Source: Chrysopilus asiliformis (lineage: Eukaryota > Arthropoda > Insecta > Diptera > Rhagionidae). Taken from it: a stretch of 64,000 bases of DNA. Below, one piece after another: positions 1-11,266 of the stretch. Position 1 is the stretch's first letter, and each line of letters opens with the position of its first letter. The notes under the pieces were generated by a model. The model saw only the letters and a list, made by a program, of their open reading frames with translations, did no database searches and was not told the origin of the DNA. Both the position numbers and the translations under genes were made by a program. The stretch spans positions 26,409,530 through 26,473,529 of the forward strand of contig OZ035962.1 of assembly GCA_964034945.1 (NCBI GenBank), in the 5' to 3' direction.

Positions 1-150
1 ATAAAAGTAATCTTTTATTAATTTTATTGCAACATCGTTCTTGCAATACTAAAATATTTTAATTTATTTTTGCAGTAAAACGTTTAGTATTGTAGCAAAT
101 GGCTGAGAAAGTTTTAAGCGCCTTTGTTTTGTACATTTTATATATATTAG

Positions 151-345
151 GTCAACCCGTGCAATTCCTTACGCTCTACTTTACTTGCTGCAGGTTTAAT
201 TTTTGAATTTCTACCCCAACAGGTTGACACATTTTTACTTTTCCTAACGCAGGAGAACTTGCGCCTAACATATGCTAAATTTTCCTGCAGGAAGCCAATT
301 ACGCTGAACGCACGTCGGCGACTGTTACTAAATTTTTCTGAGTTT
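151..345 (+). mobile_element. Decayed copy of a TA-flanked miniature element
   Basis: This stretch aligns by eye, in the same orientation, with the right two thirds of the intact element at 53637-53908. Shared landmarks in order are GGTCAACxCGTGCA, a Ct-rich block, an ACAGGT(T/C) block, a GCAGG-GAAC-TGCGCCT block, GCCAATTACGC and the end TTTTTCTGAGT. The left terminus is not recognisable. It is an older, diverged member of the same family. Confidence 0.6.
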
Positions 346-3084
346 GGTTTATTTTTTAAAAAATATATATGTTTCATATCGTCTTCCACAACTTTAGATG
401 TATGTGAGCAAATGTTTATAAATACATTGACGTCATTATCTATCGAGCATACATCGCTGCTGACTGACAATAAACACCATTATTTCTCAGAGCAATTCCA
501 ACGCTGAGGCATCATGGTTTTGTAAAATTGACACATTTTCTGGTTTTTTCTCTATTTTTTTCTCCAGCGTTTTTTTTTCTACATTCTTCCATTTAGACAT
601 TAATTTAGTTGTTTATTTCACTGCTGAATTCTCGTGTTGATTTCCATTTTCTTCCCAGAGTTACCTAATAAGCTCAAATAAATAACATTCAATGTGACAT
701 TGGCTTTTAATTACAAAAGAAACAAGAGTGCCCTTTTGTCAATGTTGGCTAATTTGCTAGTTTGTTCCCAGATCAATAGTATGAAGATGACGTAATTTTG
801 TTAACTAAGTTTAATACGCAAATCGATAGAATAAAAAATTATCAATTCGAATTACGTTAGAAGCGGGCAGAATTTTATTAGGAATTTAGTTTACCCAGCA
901 AACAATGTTATCTATAGTGTGAAATCATGTTAAGTGATTACCACTGCGTTATTTCTACAAATGTTGAAGGAAATTTAGATCTTATTGCCCCTACACTTTG
1001 ATATTTATGACTGTCCATAAAATATCGTTGCTTGAGTATTGTTTTGTGGTATCCGCCAAAATCGATTTTTTTTTTACATTTTATTGGTTTTTTGAGGTCT
1101 TCTATCGATTGATGAAAGCCAAAGTCAAAAACATGTATTAGTTATTCACGCATTGTATTAGCTTTGGCGCTAATATTAATTACCATTTTTTTGAAACCTA
1201 AAAAAATCATAGAAATAATTGTGACCGAGACCTAAATTTCTGCCTTAAATTTCTGTCTATTCCAAAAGCCTAAAAATAGCGTTACATATTTGAGTTTGTT
1301 TTTTTTTATTTCAACTCAGCTAAAATTAGGAGAAAATTAACTATAAATTGTATTATGTCAGAAATTAATATAAAATTCTGTTAAAAATTGAATCATAAAA
1401 ACTACAAAAAGGATCTTAAAGACACTAAAAAGGATCTTGAAAACACTAATTCTTAGGCGAAGCTAATGTGATCTGTCTGAAAGTGCAAATGTAGGTCACT
1501 TTGACTTCGCCTGAAAATTGACTTAAGATGTTTTGCTTTTTCGCCACAGAACTATTCAAAGACACGACCCTTCGTTAAATTGCTTGTAAAGTATATAAAA
1601 AATATTGGACAGAATAAAATGGTTTTAGGGGTTTTAGATTTGGTTTCATGTTATTGATATCATAACAAAAGCTAAAAGCTAAAGTTCAAAAATAGGTTCA
1701 GGGCTGAATCGCTGATAGTGGTAGACTGGGTGAAGGTCGGTGGGTCCGTGCCCGGCATGAAGGATGCTTTCCTATTGGGCGTTAATGTCGCTTAAGTGAC
1801 ACGCTATCAAAAACAAAATGAATTCAATTCCAGTAAATACGAAACCAAGTAACATAAAACGATGAAAACGAATAGAAAAATGGACTAATGCGGAGTTTAT
1901 GTGGAAAGCGGTATGCGCAGCGTCGTGCTAACTATGCTATTGGCAAAAAGTGTATCCATGTCAATATTTTATTCCAGCTAAAATCCCATTCATCCCCTGC
2001 AGATTGAATCTGGAAGATATTTTCGCTGCTTGAGCATTTTTTTCATGTATTTTATGTTTGCCCAACTATAAAAAAAATTGTTTTGTTTTACTTTGAAGCG
2101 TGTGGAGCTTTAGCTTTTTGCTCTTATATATCGAATATAGAATGAACTTTATTTGTTTTATGAAATGCTTGTAAAAGAATAAAAAAAACCTTTATTTTTC
2201 TTGATATTTCTAACATAGTAACGGGTGGAAAGACGTCCTTGGATTGAGTAAAAATAAAATAGAATGAAAGAACAATGTTGGGAACGTGAAAACAAAAATC
2301 CATTAAGAAATCAAACCATGAGGAAAATTCATACAGCAAATGATGAACGATGAAGGATGAAATCGAATCGAACGAACGAACGCCTACATTCGACTAAAAA
2401 AAGGTACAAGGATTTCGATTTCGTCCTGTTGGGTGCGTTGGCGTTGATTCTTAAGCATCTCGTCATCATCATCACCAACCACTTAATACCAGCTATCTGT
2501 CTCTGTCTAATGGTCTTAAGATTATTCTCGGGGTATCCAAGGAAATGGGGAAAAAGGAATTATTTACGATAAAACCGCGTTGCGAATTCCCACAGCATAT
2601 TCAAATTCTAAATAAGGAACCCAAAGTAAGGATCGTCTCTGGCGTTGCTGTCCCCACCCTCCCCTCAAGTAGTTCAATTTGGACTCAATTTGCACATTTG
2701 ACAAGTTTGACAGGGACCAAGGACATTGACAAGGAGAATTAATGAAATTTTGAAGAAAAATCTTAATACTGATAAAATGGGGACGAAATTTAACGACGAT
2801 GCTTCAGATCCTACTGTTTTATCTTTATGTATTCCCACCAGTTTCAATAGGGGAGTTCGTTTTTTTATAGATTCGAAATCTATAAATTTTTTATTTCTTA
2901 TAAATAGATAATCCCATTTTTAGTTGAAATTCTATATTTTTCTTTCCCAACATAAATTTATACAGAGAGGGTTTCAAAGCCCTGCCGGGGATACCAAAAT
3001 AGAGATTATAATTGCCAGAATTTTTTTATTATTTTGTAGGTGTTGTCCAGTTTTTAAAAACGTTGCTCACCGCTTTTTTTCAAA

Positions 3085-3320
3085 TTTTTTAAAAATACCG
3101 GTTCTAGAACCGATTTTAATTACAAAGATGCAAACCAAAACTTTTCTCAGTGTGGTTCGGTTTTGATCCAAAAGTGACTTGAATTTCTAGTTTTTGGTTT
3201 TGGGTTCCAAAATTTGAAAATTTGCTTGTGGTTTTGGTTTCTAAAATTTCAGAAATTTGGTTCCAATTGCGGTTTTGTTTCCAAAATTTGAAAATTTATG
3301 CTTTGGTTTTCGCGGAACGA
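3085..3320. repeat. Degenerate tandem repeat built on GGTTTTGGTTCCAAAATTTG
   Basis: About three irregular units of 40-50 bases carry a GGTTTTGGTTYC block followed by CAAAATTTGAAAATTT. They are preceded by an AACCGGTTCTAGAACCG-like palindromic block. Units differ in length and sequence, so this is an old array or the tail of a dispersed element. No coding function is suggested. Confidence 0.45.
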
Positions 3321-5032
3321 ATTTTCTATTCATTTAAATTTGTCCCAGCGAACGATTGAATATTTTTGAAAGCAATTGAAACAAAAGAAGGAAAAATACT
3401 TAAGAAAACGTGATTCTTTTTTAAGTTCCCCCTAATTTTTATAGCGGATTGTTTTTTCGCAACTGTTTTCCAGATCGTACTCTCGCGTTCATCCGCGCCG
3501 AATTTTTTTAAAATACTTTTCCTGTGACGGATTTTCTTTTGATTTTTGTAAAAAAATATATTGTTTTTTTTTCTTTCTGAAAAACTAGCCTTGCCCATTT
3601 GGTGTTACCAGATATCGATAACTTACGAGTAACTCCTAATGCCTACACTATTTAAAAATATTCAGTTTTTAAATGAAAATATAATGTTTAATTTTTAGTT
3701 TTCACAAGGAGAACTGCAATAATTCTTTATTGAATATTTTTAGACTCATCACGTTTGAATACCATTTAGTAAAAAAAGGAAATTTTCTTTATCATATTAT
3801 ATTTCTTTTATGAATCCATTCGATATTCTGAGGTTTTTGAAACGAAGTTGGGAGCAAAACAATCTCTTTTCGGTCACGTTGTGTACTTCTGTAGAACATG
3901 CCAAAGACATGCGAATTCGAAGGATTAAAAAACTCGGTCACATCCGAAGGGTGGGTGAGGAAATTTGTTGAATGTATAGTTTTGTTTTTGTTTCGGATTG
4001 TGGCCAATATTATTAAATACGTAACTTGAAAACCAAAAAAAAAACAACGAAATTTCCCTTCATTTGTATCGTTTTTCCAATCCAAAACTGTTCTTGTAGT
4101 TGTTCTGTTTTGTATTTTTCCGAACTTGGTTCGTTTTGTTTGCTTCGAACTCCAACAAAGAGCATTCACTGATAGACGATTCAAATGGAAATGAATGGAA
4201 AACAAGAAAGGGGAGGGTGGGAGAGAGAAAACAGCATGTTGGATTTTCCTGGCTTCTGCTGCATACAAGTACAGTACTCTGCACAACAACCATGCTTGGT
4301 GGGGTTTTCCATCACAGATTCGTACAAAGTCATATCGGTGGAAATGTCAACGAACGGTCGCAAGGCAGGTAACCTGAACTTTCAAGTGTTTCCTCACCCT
4401 CTCTTTCCCCATTCGAACTTATGAACAAATCGTACTTGCATAGCTCTAGTTAAAGTCGTAATGACAACCCGCAACAGTCACTTAACGGACGTTTGCGGCG
4501 AATTTCAAAACGTGTTCCGTTCGGGTGGTGTCGTGGGTATATAGTTTGGGAAAAGAGGGTCTCCGTATGGCGTTCGATAGCTCAAATGTGGGTGGATGAT
4601 GGTGGAGAAGCTGCCACAGTTCAATGATGATGTATGAAGAGCGCTCAATAACGTTCCTGGTTGCATAATAATTTCATTAAAGTCCATGCACTTTAATGAC
4701 ATTTTATAGAAAGCTGTAGCGGCCAAGCATAAGGGGGTGGGATAGAAGTGATGGTAAGAGGGTAAGTGCTTTCGGCCATTAACAAATTTATGCCACAATT
4801 TCATTTTACAGATAAAAAAAATCATAAAATAGCCTGAAACAATGCTTCTGGTCTCCTATTCAGTTTTTATAGCAAATCATTATTTTACTGTCCTGGCATA
4901 TTTATGAATAATGAAATGATCGATTAAAAAAAGTTGAATAAAACTACCCAAAAAATTTAAAAAAAAAAACTTCGACGTTAAAATTGCAGTTGAGCGACAG
5001 ACTTTTTTTGGTCCTTCTATATTGCAATAAAA

Positions 5033-5145
5033 GTGGGCAAAAAAACCCCCAATAAAAGTAGGAAAAAAAACCCCCAATAAAAGTAGGAAAAAAACCCCCC
5101 AATAAAAGTAGGAAAAAAACCCCCCAATAAAAATGGGCCAAAAAA
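5033..5145. repeat. 25-bp tandem repeat array (about four copies)
   Basis: A unit of about 25 bases, GTAGGAAAAAAACCCCCCAA followed by TAAAA, repeats about four times with small changes in the A and C tract lengths. The first unit reads GTGGGC and a partial last unit reads ATGGGCC. The array translates on the minus strand as a Phe/Gly-rich string, which is a by-product of the repeat and not a gene. Confidence 0.8.
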
Positions 5146-5371
5146 GTTAAAGTTCTCTCAAAATTTTACGAAAAATTCCGTTTTTTTAGGGAATGATTAC
5201 GAAAAAGCCCACTGTCTCATATATTAAATTTTTTAAAGAATCCATCCAATTATTTTCAGAATAAGTGAACGCGCCGCGACATCTAGGCTTTCACGTTTGC
5301 CATGATTTGCGTACATTCACTCAAAGCATAGCCGTAGAATTCGCGTACATTTTGTGGACAAACAAAACCTC

Positions 5372-5615
5372 TATTGCCGGCTCCACACTCTCAGCTAATG
5401 CAGGCAAATCACAGAGTTGCCAGGTTTGACGCTTTTTTGTAAACTGAATTACTTTTTTCCCCCCATTTATCCGGCTTAACATTTCGATTTACAATATTGT
5501 ACATATTTTTTATGGAAAACTGGAAATTTAAACCGTATAAATGGAAAAAAACGTGATTCAATCTATAAAAAAAGTCCCGACCTGGCAACCGCGCATGCTT
5601 TCGCCGGGAGTATTG
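5372..5615. repeat. Dispersed repeat family A, copy 1
   Basis: This segment and 44868-45075 share an ordered set of blocks: TGCCGG, CACTCTC, TGCAGGCRAATCAC, GTTGCCAGGTT, GCTTTTTGTAAAxTGAA and a TTAACATT block. The 5372 copy ends near an inverted CCTGGCAAC block, hinting at short terminal inverted repeats. The copies are diverged and no target duplication could be fixed. Confidence 0.6.
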
Positions 5616-8600
5616 CAGCCAGAATAAAAGTTTTTGCAAATCCGTGGTTAATTTAGATTAATTAAAATTAAATGCCAGAAAATTATTAAAATATTTACTT
5701 GTTGTCATTGATATGCAGTGACACCTCAATGCAAAGTGTCATCCAGAGCCGTAACACCTTTCGAATTATTATTTTTTTTTTGAAAAATCCCCCAAAATAC
5801 CAATTTATGTCTGGATTTCATCTCAACTTGTCTGTTTGGTGGTAAATATATTTTTTGAATGTTGTTTCTGCTTAAGAACGTCATCCATAAAAAAGATTTT
5901 TTTTCCTTCATTTTTTTTTAAATTTATTTTTGATTTTCTGGTTTCAGTTAGTTATTTTTCACTGTTTTTTTTGTTTTTCTTTTAGAAACAAGTTAATGCG
6001 TTGCCCTAAATTTGAACAGCGGGAAATCTTGAAATATATTTCCAGTCGTGTTTATTTTTCGGTTGCTTCTTACATACTCGACGAAGTGAATGATGAGCAC
6101 AGACCTCTTGCTTAATATTTTTCCTTGGAATTGTCTTTTTCATTATATTCAGTTATAAGTATTCTACATAAAATTAATTTGATTTAGTTTTTTTTCGTCT
6201 TCTTGGTGTTTCTGTGTGGTTTTTGAAATTATTATTCTTTTCAACGATGCAAACTCCATATAATCCGGTCCGAATAATGCTGCCAAAGCTGTCAGAGTGA
6301 TTTTTCTCATACCAGATGTTATTCATATAGCGTGTTACTAACAACCGTCTGCCTAATTTACTATTTTTGTCCATTTGTGGATCGATTTGTAGCCCCCATC
6401 GAGCGAAATTGGTCAAACATCAAAGTCTAATGAATGTTGCTTCGAAGAATTGTTTTTTTTTCCAGCTCGTTTTCAAATTTGCTTCAAATTTATCACCAAG
6501 AGTTTTTTTTTTTAGTTTCTTCTCGTTTGTGCGTTCAAATTAAATCCAGTCTACATAAATTTCTTGTTTGGCCATATGTAAAATTTCAGTTTACAGAAAT
6601 TTCCACATTTATAATGCAGTTTAGCAGTTTTTAGAAAATTTTATGGTCTGTTGCTCGGTTTGATGTTTGAAACCTGTTCATATTAATTTCGTGCATAAAA
6701 TCATAAAATTAATTTTTATTCAAAATCTAAAACTAGTTTTAATAAACTCAGAAGAAATTTATCTGTCATTCATGGTTGACTCAATGTTACTTTTTTAATG
6801 ATTTCTCCTTAAATTCGGTAATTAATACGAAAAACTTAAGCAGGAGGTTCCATAAAAGCCTACAAGCCAATAAATATATTTTTTTTAAATGCAGTTGGTT
6901 CATCAAAAAAAGTCTAAATTCAATTTTCTGAGATTTACATAAAATAGAAAATAATATTGTAATAAAAAAAATGATTTTACTCATGTTACACCTTTGAAGG
7001 TCTCACAATAAATTGAGATTTTTTTTTTACCTAAAAAAAGCTTTTAATTTGAAATCATATTCATCTGTATTAATAATTTTCTTCAATAGGCAACCACTTT
7101 TTATTACATATTGTAAAAAAATACATATTTAATTGAAAATTTTCCATGGAAATCGATTTTGTTTACTACAATTTATCGTTTTTTGAAAAAGAAAAATTTT
7201 ATTGACGAAACACGTGAAACGGTCCAAAACCATGGCCTTATTTTAACAGTTGTTATTCTTTATTAAGCTTACTTAATAGAAAAAAACAATTTTGTATTTC
7301 AGCTGTATTTCTTTAACTCGATTTATTAGTTTCAAAGGAAATTTTAAATGTATTTAGTTCATGACAAAATAATGATTAAGTGTCTACCATGACATAAATT
7401 GCGTTAACGTAACGTTTTACATCATAGTTAGATGCTTTAAGGGAATATAGACTTTATGGTCGCTGCAGAGGGCTTTTTTTTGTAAAAGAACGTTTCAGCG
7501 CGATTCTCAAAATCAGGGATTTTAAAAAACAAAATGGCCAAATAGTTGGAAAATCAAATACAAAAAGCGCCTATTTTGTTGAAAGGAAAAGATAAAAAAT
7601 CCAAGTGTAAATGAGGCCTAAGTTATTGCAAGCAATTTCGATTTGTAACAAAAAATTGTCTCTGTTTAAGTTTGTTTTACTCGATAACTGAAACAAACGC
7701 GCTGTTTTGTTGTGGCTTTAAAATTAATCTATTTCAGTTACGTCAACTGATGGCTAATTAAACCAGAATATGTCATGCAGGTTATGTAATCAAATTATCC
7801 ACATAAACCAAATCCTTACGTTTCAGATTTATATTTTCATTCAATATTAGTCACAACAAATTTCATAATCTAAAAGTTCAAAAATAACATAGAGAAACAT
7901 AATCAATTTATTTGGACTGAACTTCACGCGAAAATGGCGTCATACATAAATTTTTTAAGCCCCCGCCGCACATTCCAAGTCCCCACCCCAGTCAATTCAA
8001 TCCACCCCACATTTCAACGCCACTCGAATTTCTCATATTCGTTCGTTTTGATTAAAACCCCTTTCATCTAAAATCAACATCGCCATCGGTTTCCTCCAAC
8101 CATAATACAAAATTAAAAATGAACCGCATTTGGCGTCCAGTTTTGTTTACCTGAAATGACACCAGCAGAATTTCTAGCTTTCATGTGCAAATGTGAATTT
8201 ATCCACACTCACTCCGCACCGAAATTTTAACTCCCAACCTAAAAAATGTCATTAATAGTTCATGTGTCGAGATCACGTTCGCGTCACCCTCTGGAATAAC
8301 GTGGTCACGGTAACCTTTCAACTTTATTTTCACCCTCATCCATACCCTGGCATTCAATGTGTAAAATGTGTTCCAATTCTCCATAGAAACTACAGTTTGT
8401 CTATTTAAGTGGCCAAATGTTTCTCTTATTTCATAGTATCAATTTATAAACCTTACAATTTCTGTAATGGTAGTGGGCGGTTGATTATTCTTTCTCGTTT
8501 TTCACCATTTTTAGAAATTGCGTCGATTCCGGCAATTTCAACAAACGAAGCGATATTTGCGCAAAATTGCGATGGTGTTTTTTGGTTAATTTTTTATTAT

Positions 8601-9622
8601 TGTGCCCCATTGACCGGTTTGACATTTTACTTGGTTTCGATTATAGTATATGTAGCTCTCTTTTTTCATCTTCTCACCTATAGGCTATACTAGACTAGTC
8701 GCACGTGTAAGCATGCTAGAATTACAATATCATGAAATTTGTTTTTTGTTTTTTCCATAGCTATCACTTAATTTTTTTCTGTACGCATGTATTAGGTTTC
8801 TGTTGTTTTAATTAAATAAGCAACCGTCTTTCCAATTATGAGCGAATTATGTGCTTAAGCTAATTAACAGTCTGTGGGCATTAGAAGATATATACGACAT
8901 GGACAGGGCATTTTTTGGACAAATTTTCCATATGTTTAGAAAATATAGGTAGGTGGGTTTTCGGTTTTTGTCAATTCACACATTTATATGTAATATGAAA
9001 AAATAACGGTTTAATGTTGATGGGCCCGTTAGAGTAACAGCATCATCATAACGACATTAACTAATTTTGCCTTTGTCATCTGCTATATAATGATAAAGGG
9101 AAGTGTCTTTTTTTTCAACGTTTTAACGGAGAAAATGTAAACGATGTCACTTTTTGGTTTATGATCCTTTCGTGCGTGTCGCATTTTGTGTTTTGTGATA
9201 TGTTTTGGGGTTTGCCATTGAATGAACATAACGACATGTTTTTCTATCGTAAACTTTATATGCCTGCTTCCTTTTTTTTTTGATATGACAGGTAATTTAG
9301 ATGGTATTCCACTGTATCCGCTTTATTTCTTAACATTTTTATTGTTTCTAGTATGTAACGTTGATTTAGGGGTAAAGTTTTCGTGTCCTTAAACGAAAAA
9401 GTATCGGATAGGAAATGCTGCTGTGATATTGTGATTTAAAGAAAAGGAAATGTTAAAAATTGGTAATTAAAACCTCGACACGTGAACTGCTCCTGAAGAA
9501 CGTTCACAAACAGAAACGTTCACGAACCGAAAGAGTTTTTCTTTTATAAACCAATGTCAAATTAATTAATTCGTTCCGCAGCCTCTACAGATTGGGAACT
9601 GAAACCTAAACTAAAAATTTGC
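5616..9622. other. AT-rich non-coding stretch
   Basis: I see no gene, RNA or clear repeat. The 7940-8400 part is less AT-rich (C-rich runs near 7960-8010) but has no coherent frame. The stretch is probably intron or intergenic. Confidence 0.5.
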
Positions 9623-10246
9623 ATAGCCTAAATTTATTGCTTAAACATAACAAAAGCTATAATTGCCAATTTAGCAATTATTGAAAACCCGTATGGTGAT
9701 ATTCGTATCAAAATTCGAACAGTTGTACCAAAATTCCACTTTGAAGTCAAACTTTCCAATAAGATTTTTTAAAATTTATTCCAATCGGATTTTGATGTAT
9801 GGGAGTTTTATGTAGAATCATATCCTAAATAACTTTTGTTCTTAGACTTTTTTGATAAGATGCACCGTTTTCGAGATATTCACAAAAACCGTTTTCGTTC
9901 GTATGGGGGGTACCCCCCTAATGCTCCATTTTTGCCCATTAACGAACTTAGCCTCGCATTTTACGAAAAACGGATCTGCGCAAAATTTCAAGTCTCTAGC
10001 TCAATCCGTGCGCCCGCAATCCGCGCCACAGACGGACAGACAGACGGACAGACAGACAGACAGACGGACAGACAGACGGACAGACAGACGGACAGACAGA
10101 CGGACAGACGGACGGACATGCAGAAATTAATTATTTTTATCATTCTAAACACACTGGTGTAATTCTTTTTTGTGTGTGATGACGGGATCTTGGCGTTACA
10201 AACGGTAAGGCAAAGTTAATATACCCTTTGGTTTCACCATACGGGT
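9623..10246 (+). mobile_element. Dispersed element family B, copy 1 (contains GACAGACG array)
   Basis: A 560-bp core from 9687 to 10246 begins with ACCCGTATGGTGA and ends with its inverse TTCACCATACGGGT. Inside are GATAAGATGCACCGTTTTCGA, a GGGGTACCCCCC palindrome, a GCGCCCGCAATCCGCGCC block and a GACAGACG tandem array. A nearly matching inverted copy lies at 10717-11212. Similarity continues outward of the CCCGTATGG ends to about 9623, so the true element border is probably outside the inner inverted repeats. No transposase is present. Confidence 0.75.
10029..10118. repeat. GACAGACG microsatellite inside family B element
   Basis: GACGGACA and GACAGACA units alternate for about 85 bases. The sister copy at 10849-10870 has only a few units, so the array length differs between copies of the same element. 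Confidence 0.85.
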
Positions 10247-10716
10247 TTAAAAAATACATAAAAACCTACTCCAAGTGAATTAACTGAACAAAAAATTTTA
10301 TGATTATGACAGAGAAGATTTGAATCCTCTAGTGAAGAGCGGACAGGGAAAATATAATGCTTGGAAGATATCTATCTATCTCTTCTTAAAAAAAAAGAGT
10401 TTTTCATTTTTTCTCAATACATCTTGAACATCACTAAACTCGGATTGAAATTCATTGGAGATCTACCGTAAACCTTTATTGCCAATTCCTGCCCAAAAAC
10501 CGAAATTTTGTTTACAAATTGAAACAGTGTTCATGAACCGAAGCATTTTTGACAAGCCTCAAGAGTATTTCACGAATCGAACCGTGCACGAACCGATGTA
10601 CAAAAATTGCTATCCAAAAAATACTTCTAGATTTTTTTTATTTCCAGGAACCAAACTTTCGCTTTGACCACTAAATTAAAGTGGTTATAGTGAAAGTTTG
10701 ATTCCATGATTTTTAT

Positions 10717-11266
10717 ACCCGTATGGTGAAGCCAAAGGGTATATTAGATTTGCCTTACCGTTTGTAACGCCAAGATCCCGTCATCACACACAAAAATGAA
10801 TTACACCAGTGTGTTTAGAATGATAAAAAAATTGAATTTTGCATGTCCGTCCGTCTGTCTGTCCGTCTGTGGCGCGGATTGCGGGCGCACGGATTGAGCT
10901 AGAGACTTGAAATTTTGCACAGATCCGTTTTTCGTAAAATGCGAGGCTAAGTTCGTTCATGGGCAAAAATGGACCATTAGGGGGGGTACCCCCCATACGA
11001 ATGAAAACGTTTTTTGTGAATATCTCAAAAACGGTGCATCTTATCAAAAAAGTGCAAGAACAAAAGTTATTTAGGATATAATTCTACCTAAAACTCCCAT
11101 ACATCAAAATCCAATTGGAATAAATTTTAAAAAATCTTTTTGGAAAGTTTGACTTCAAAGTGGAATTTTGGTACAACTGTTCCAATTTTGATACGAATAT
11201 CACCATACGGGTCTCCAATGATTGCCAGATAGGCTTTTGTTATGTTTTTTGTATCAAATTTATTTA
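10717..11266 (-). mobile_element. Dispersed element family B, copy 2 (inverted)
   Basis: The reverse complement of copy 1: ACCCGTATGGTGA at 10717, a short GTCCGTCT array, the GGCGCGGATTGCGGGCGC block, GGGGTACCCCCC, and TCACCATACGGGT ending at 11212. Similarity with copy 1 extends to about 11266. The two copies stand head to head with about 470 bases between them. They differ by a short microsatellite and scattered substitutions, so they look recent or gene-converted. Confidence 0.75.

Larger units (their letters stand above)
1..5032. other. Non-coding stretch with no supported gene
   Basis: No open frame here has coding character: the frames are short, AT-driven and lack plausible splice partners. 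The stretch holds a decayed transposon copy (151-345) and a degenerate Phe/Gly-codon-like tandem region near 3085-3320, listed separately. Slightly more GC-rich patches occur near 1680-1990, 2340-2700 and 4490-4760 without a recognisable product. The most likely identity is upstream flank or a large 5' intron of the plus-strand Hipk gene, but no 5' exon of that gene was recognised. Confidence 0.5.

Noticed and set aside
4505..4825. 106-codon minus-strand open frame
   Set aside because: No recognisable domain, no splice partners, and composition like the surrounding non-coding DNA.
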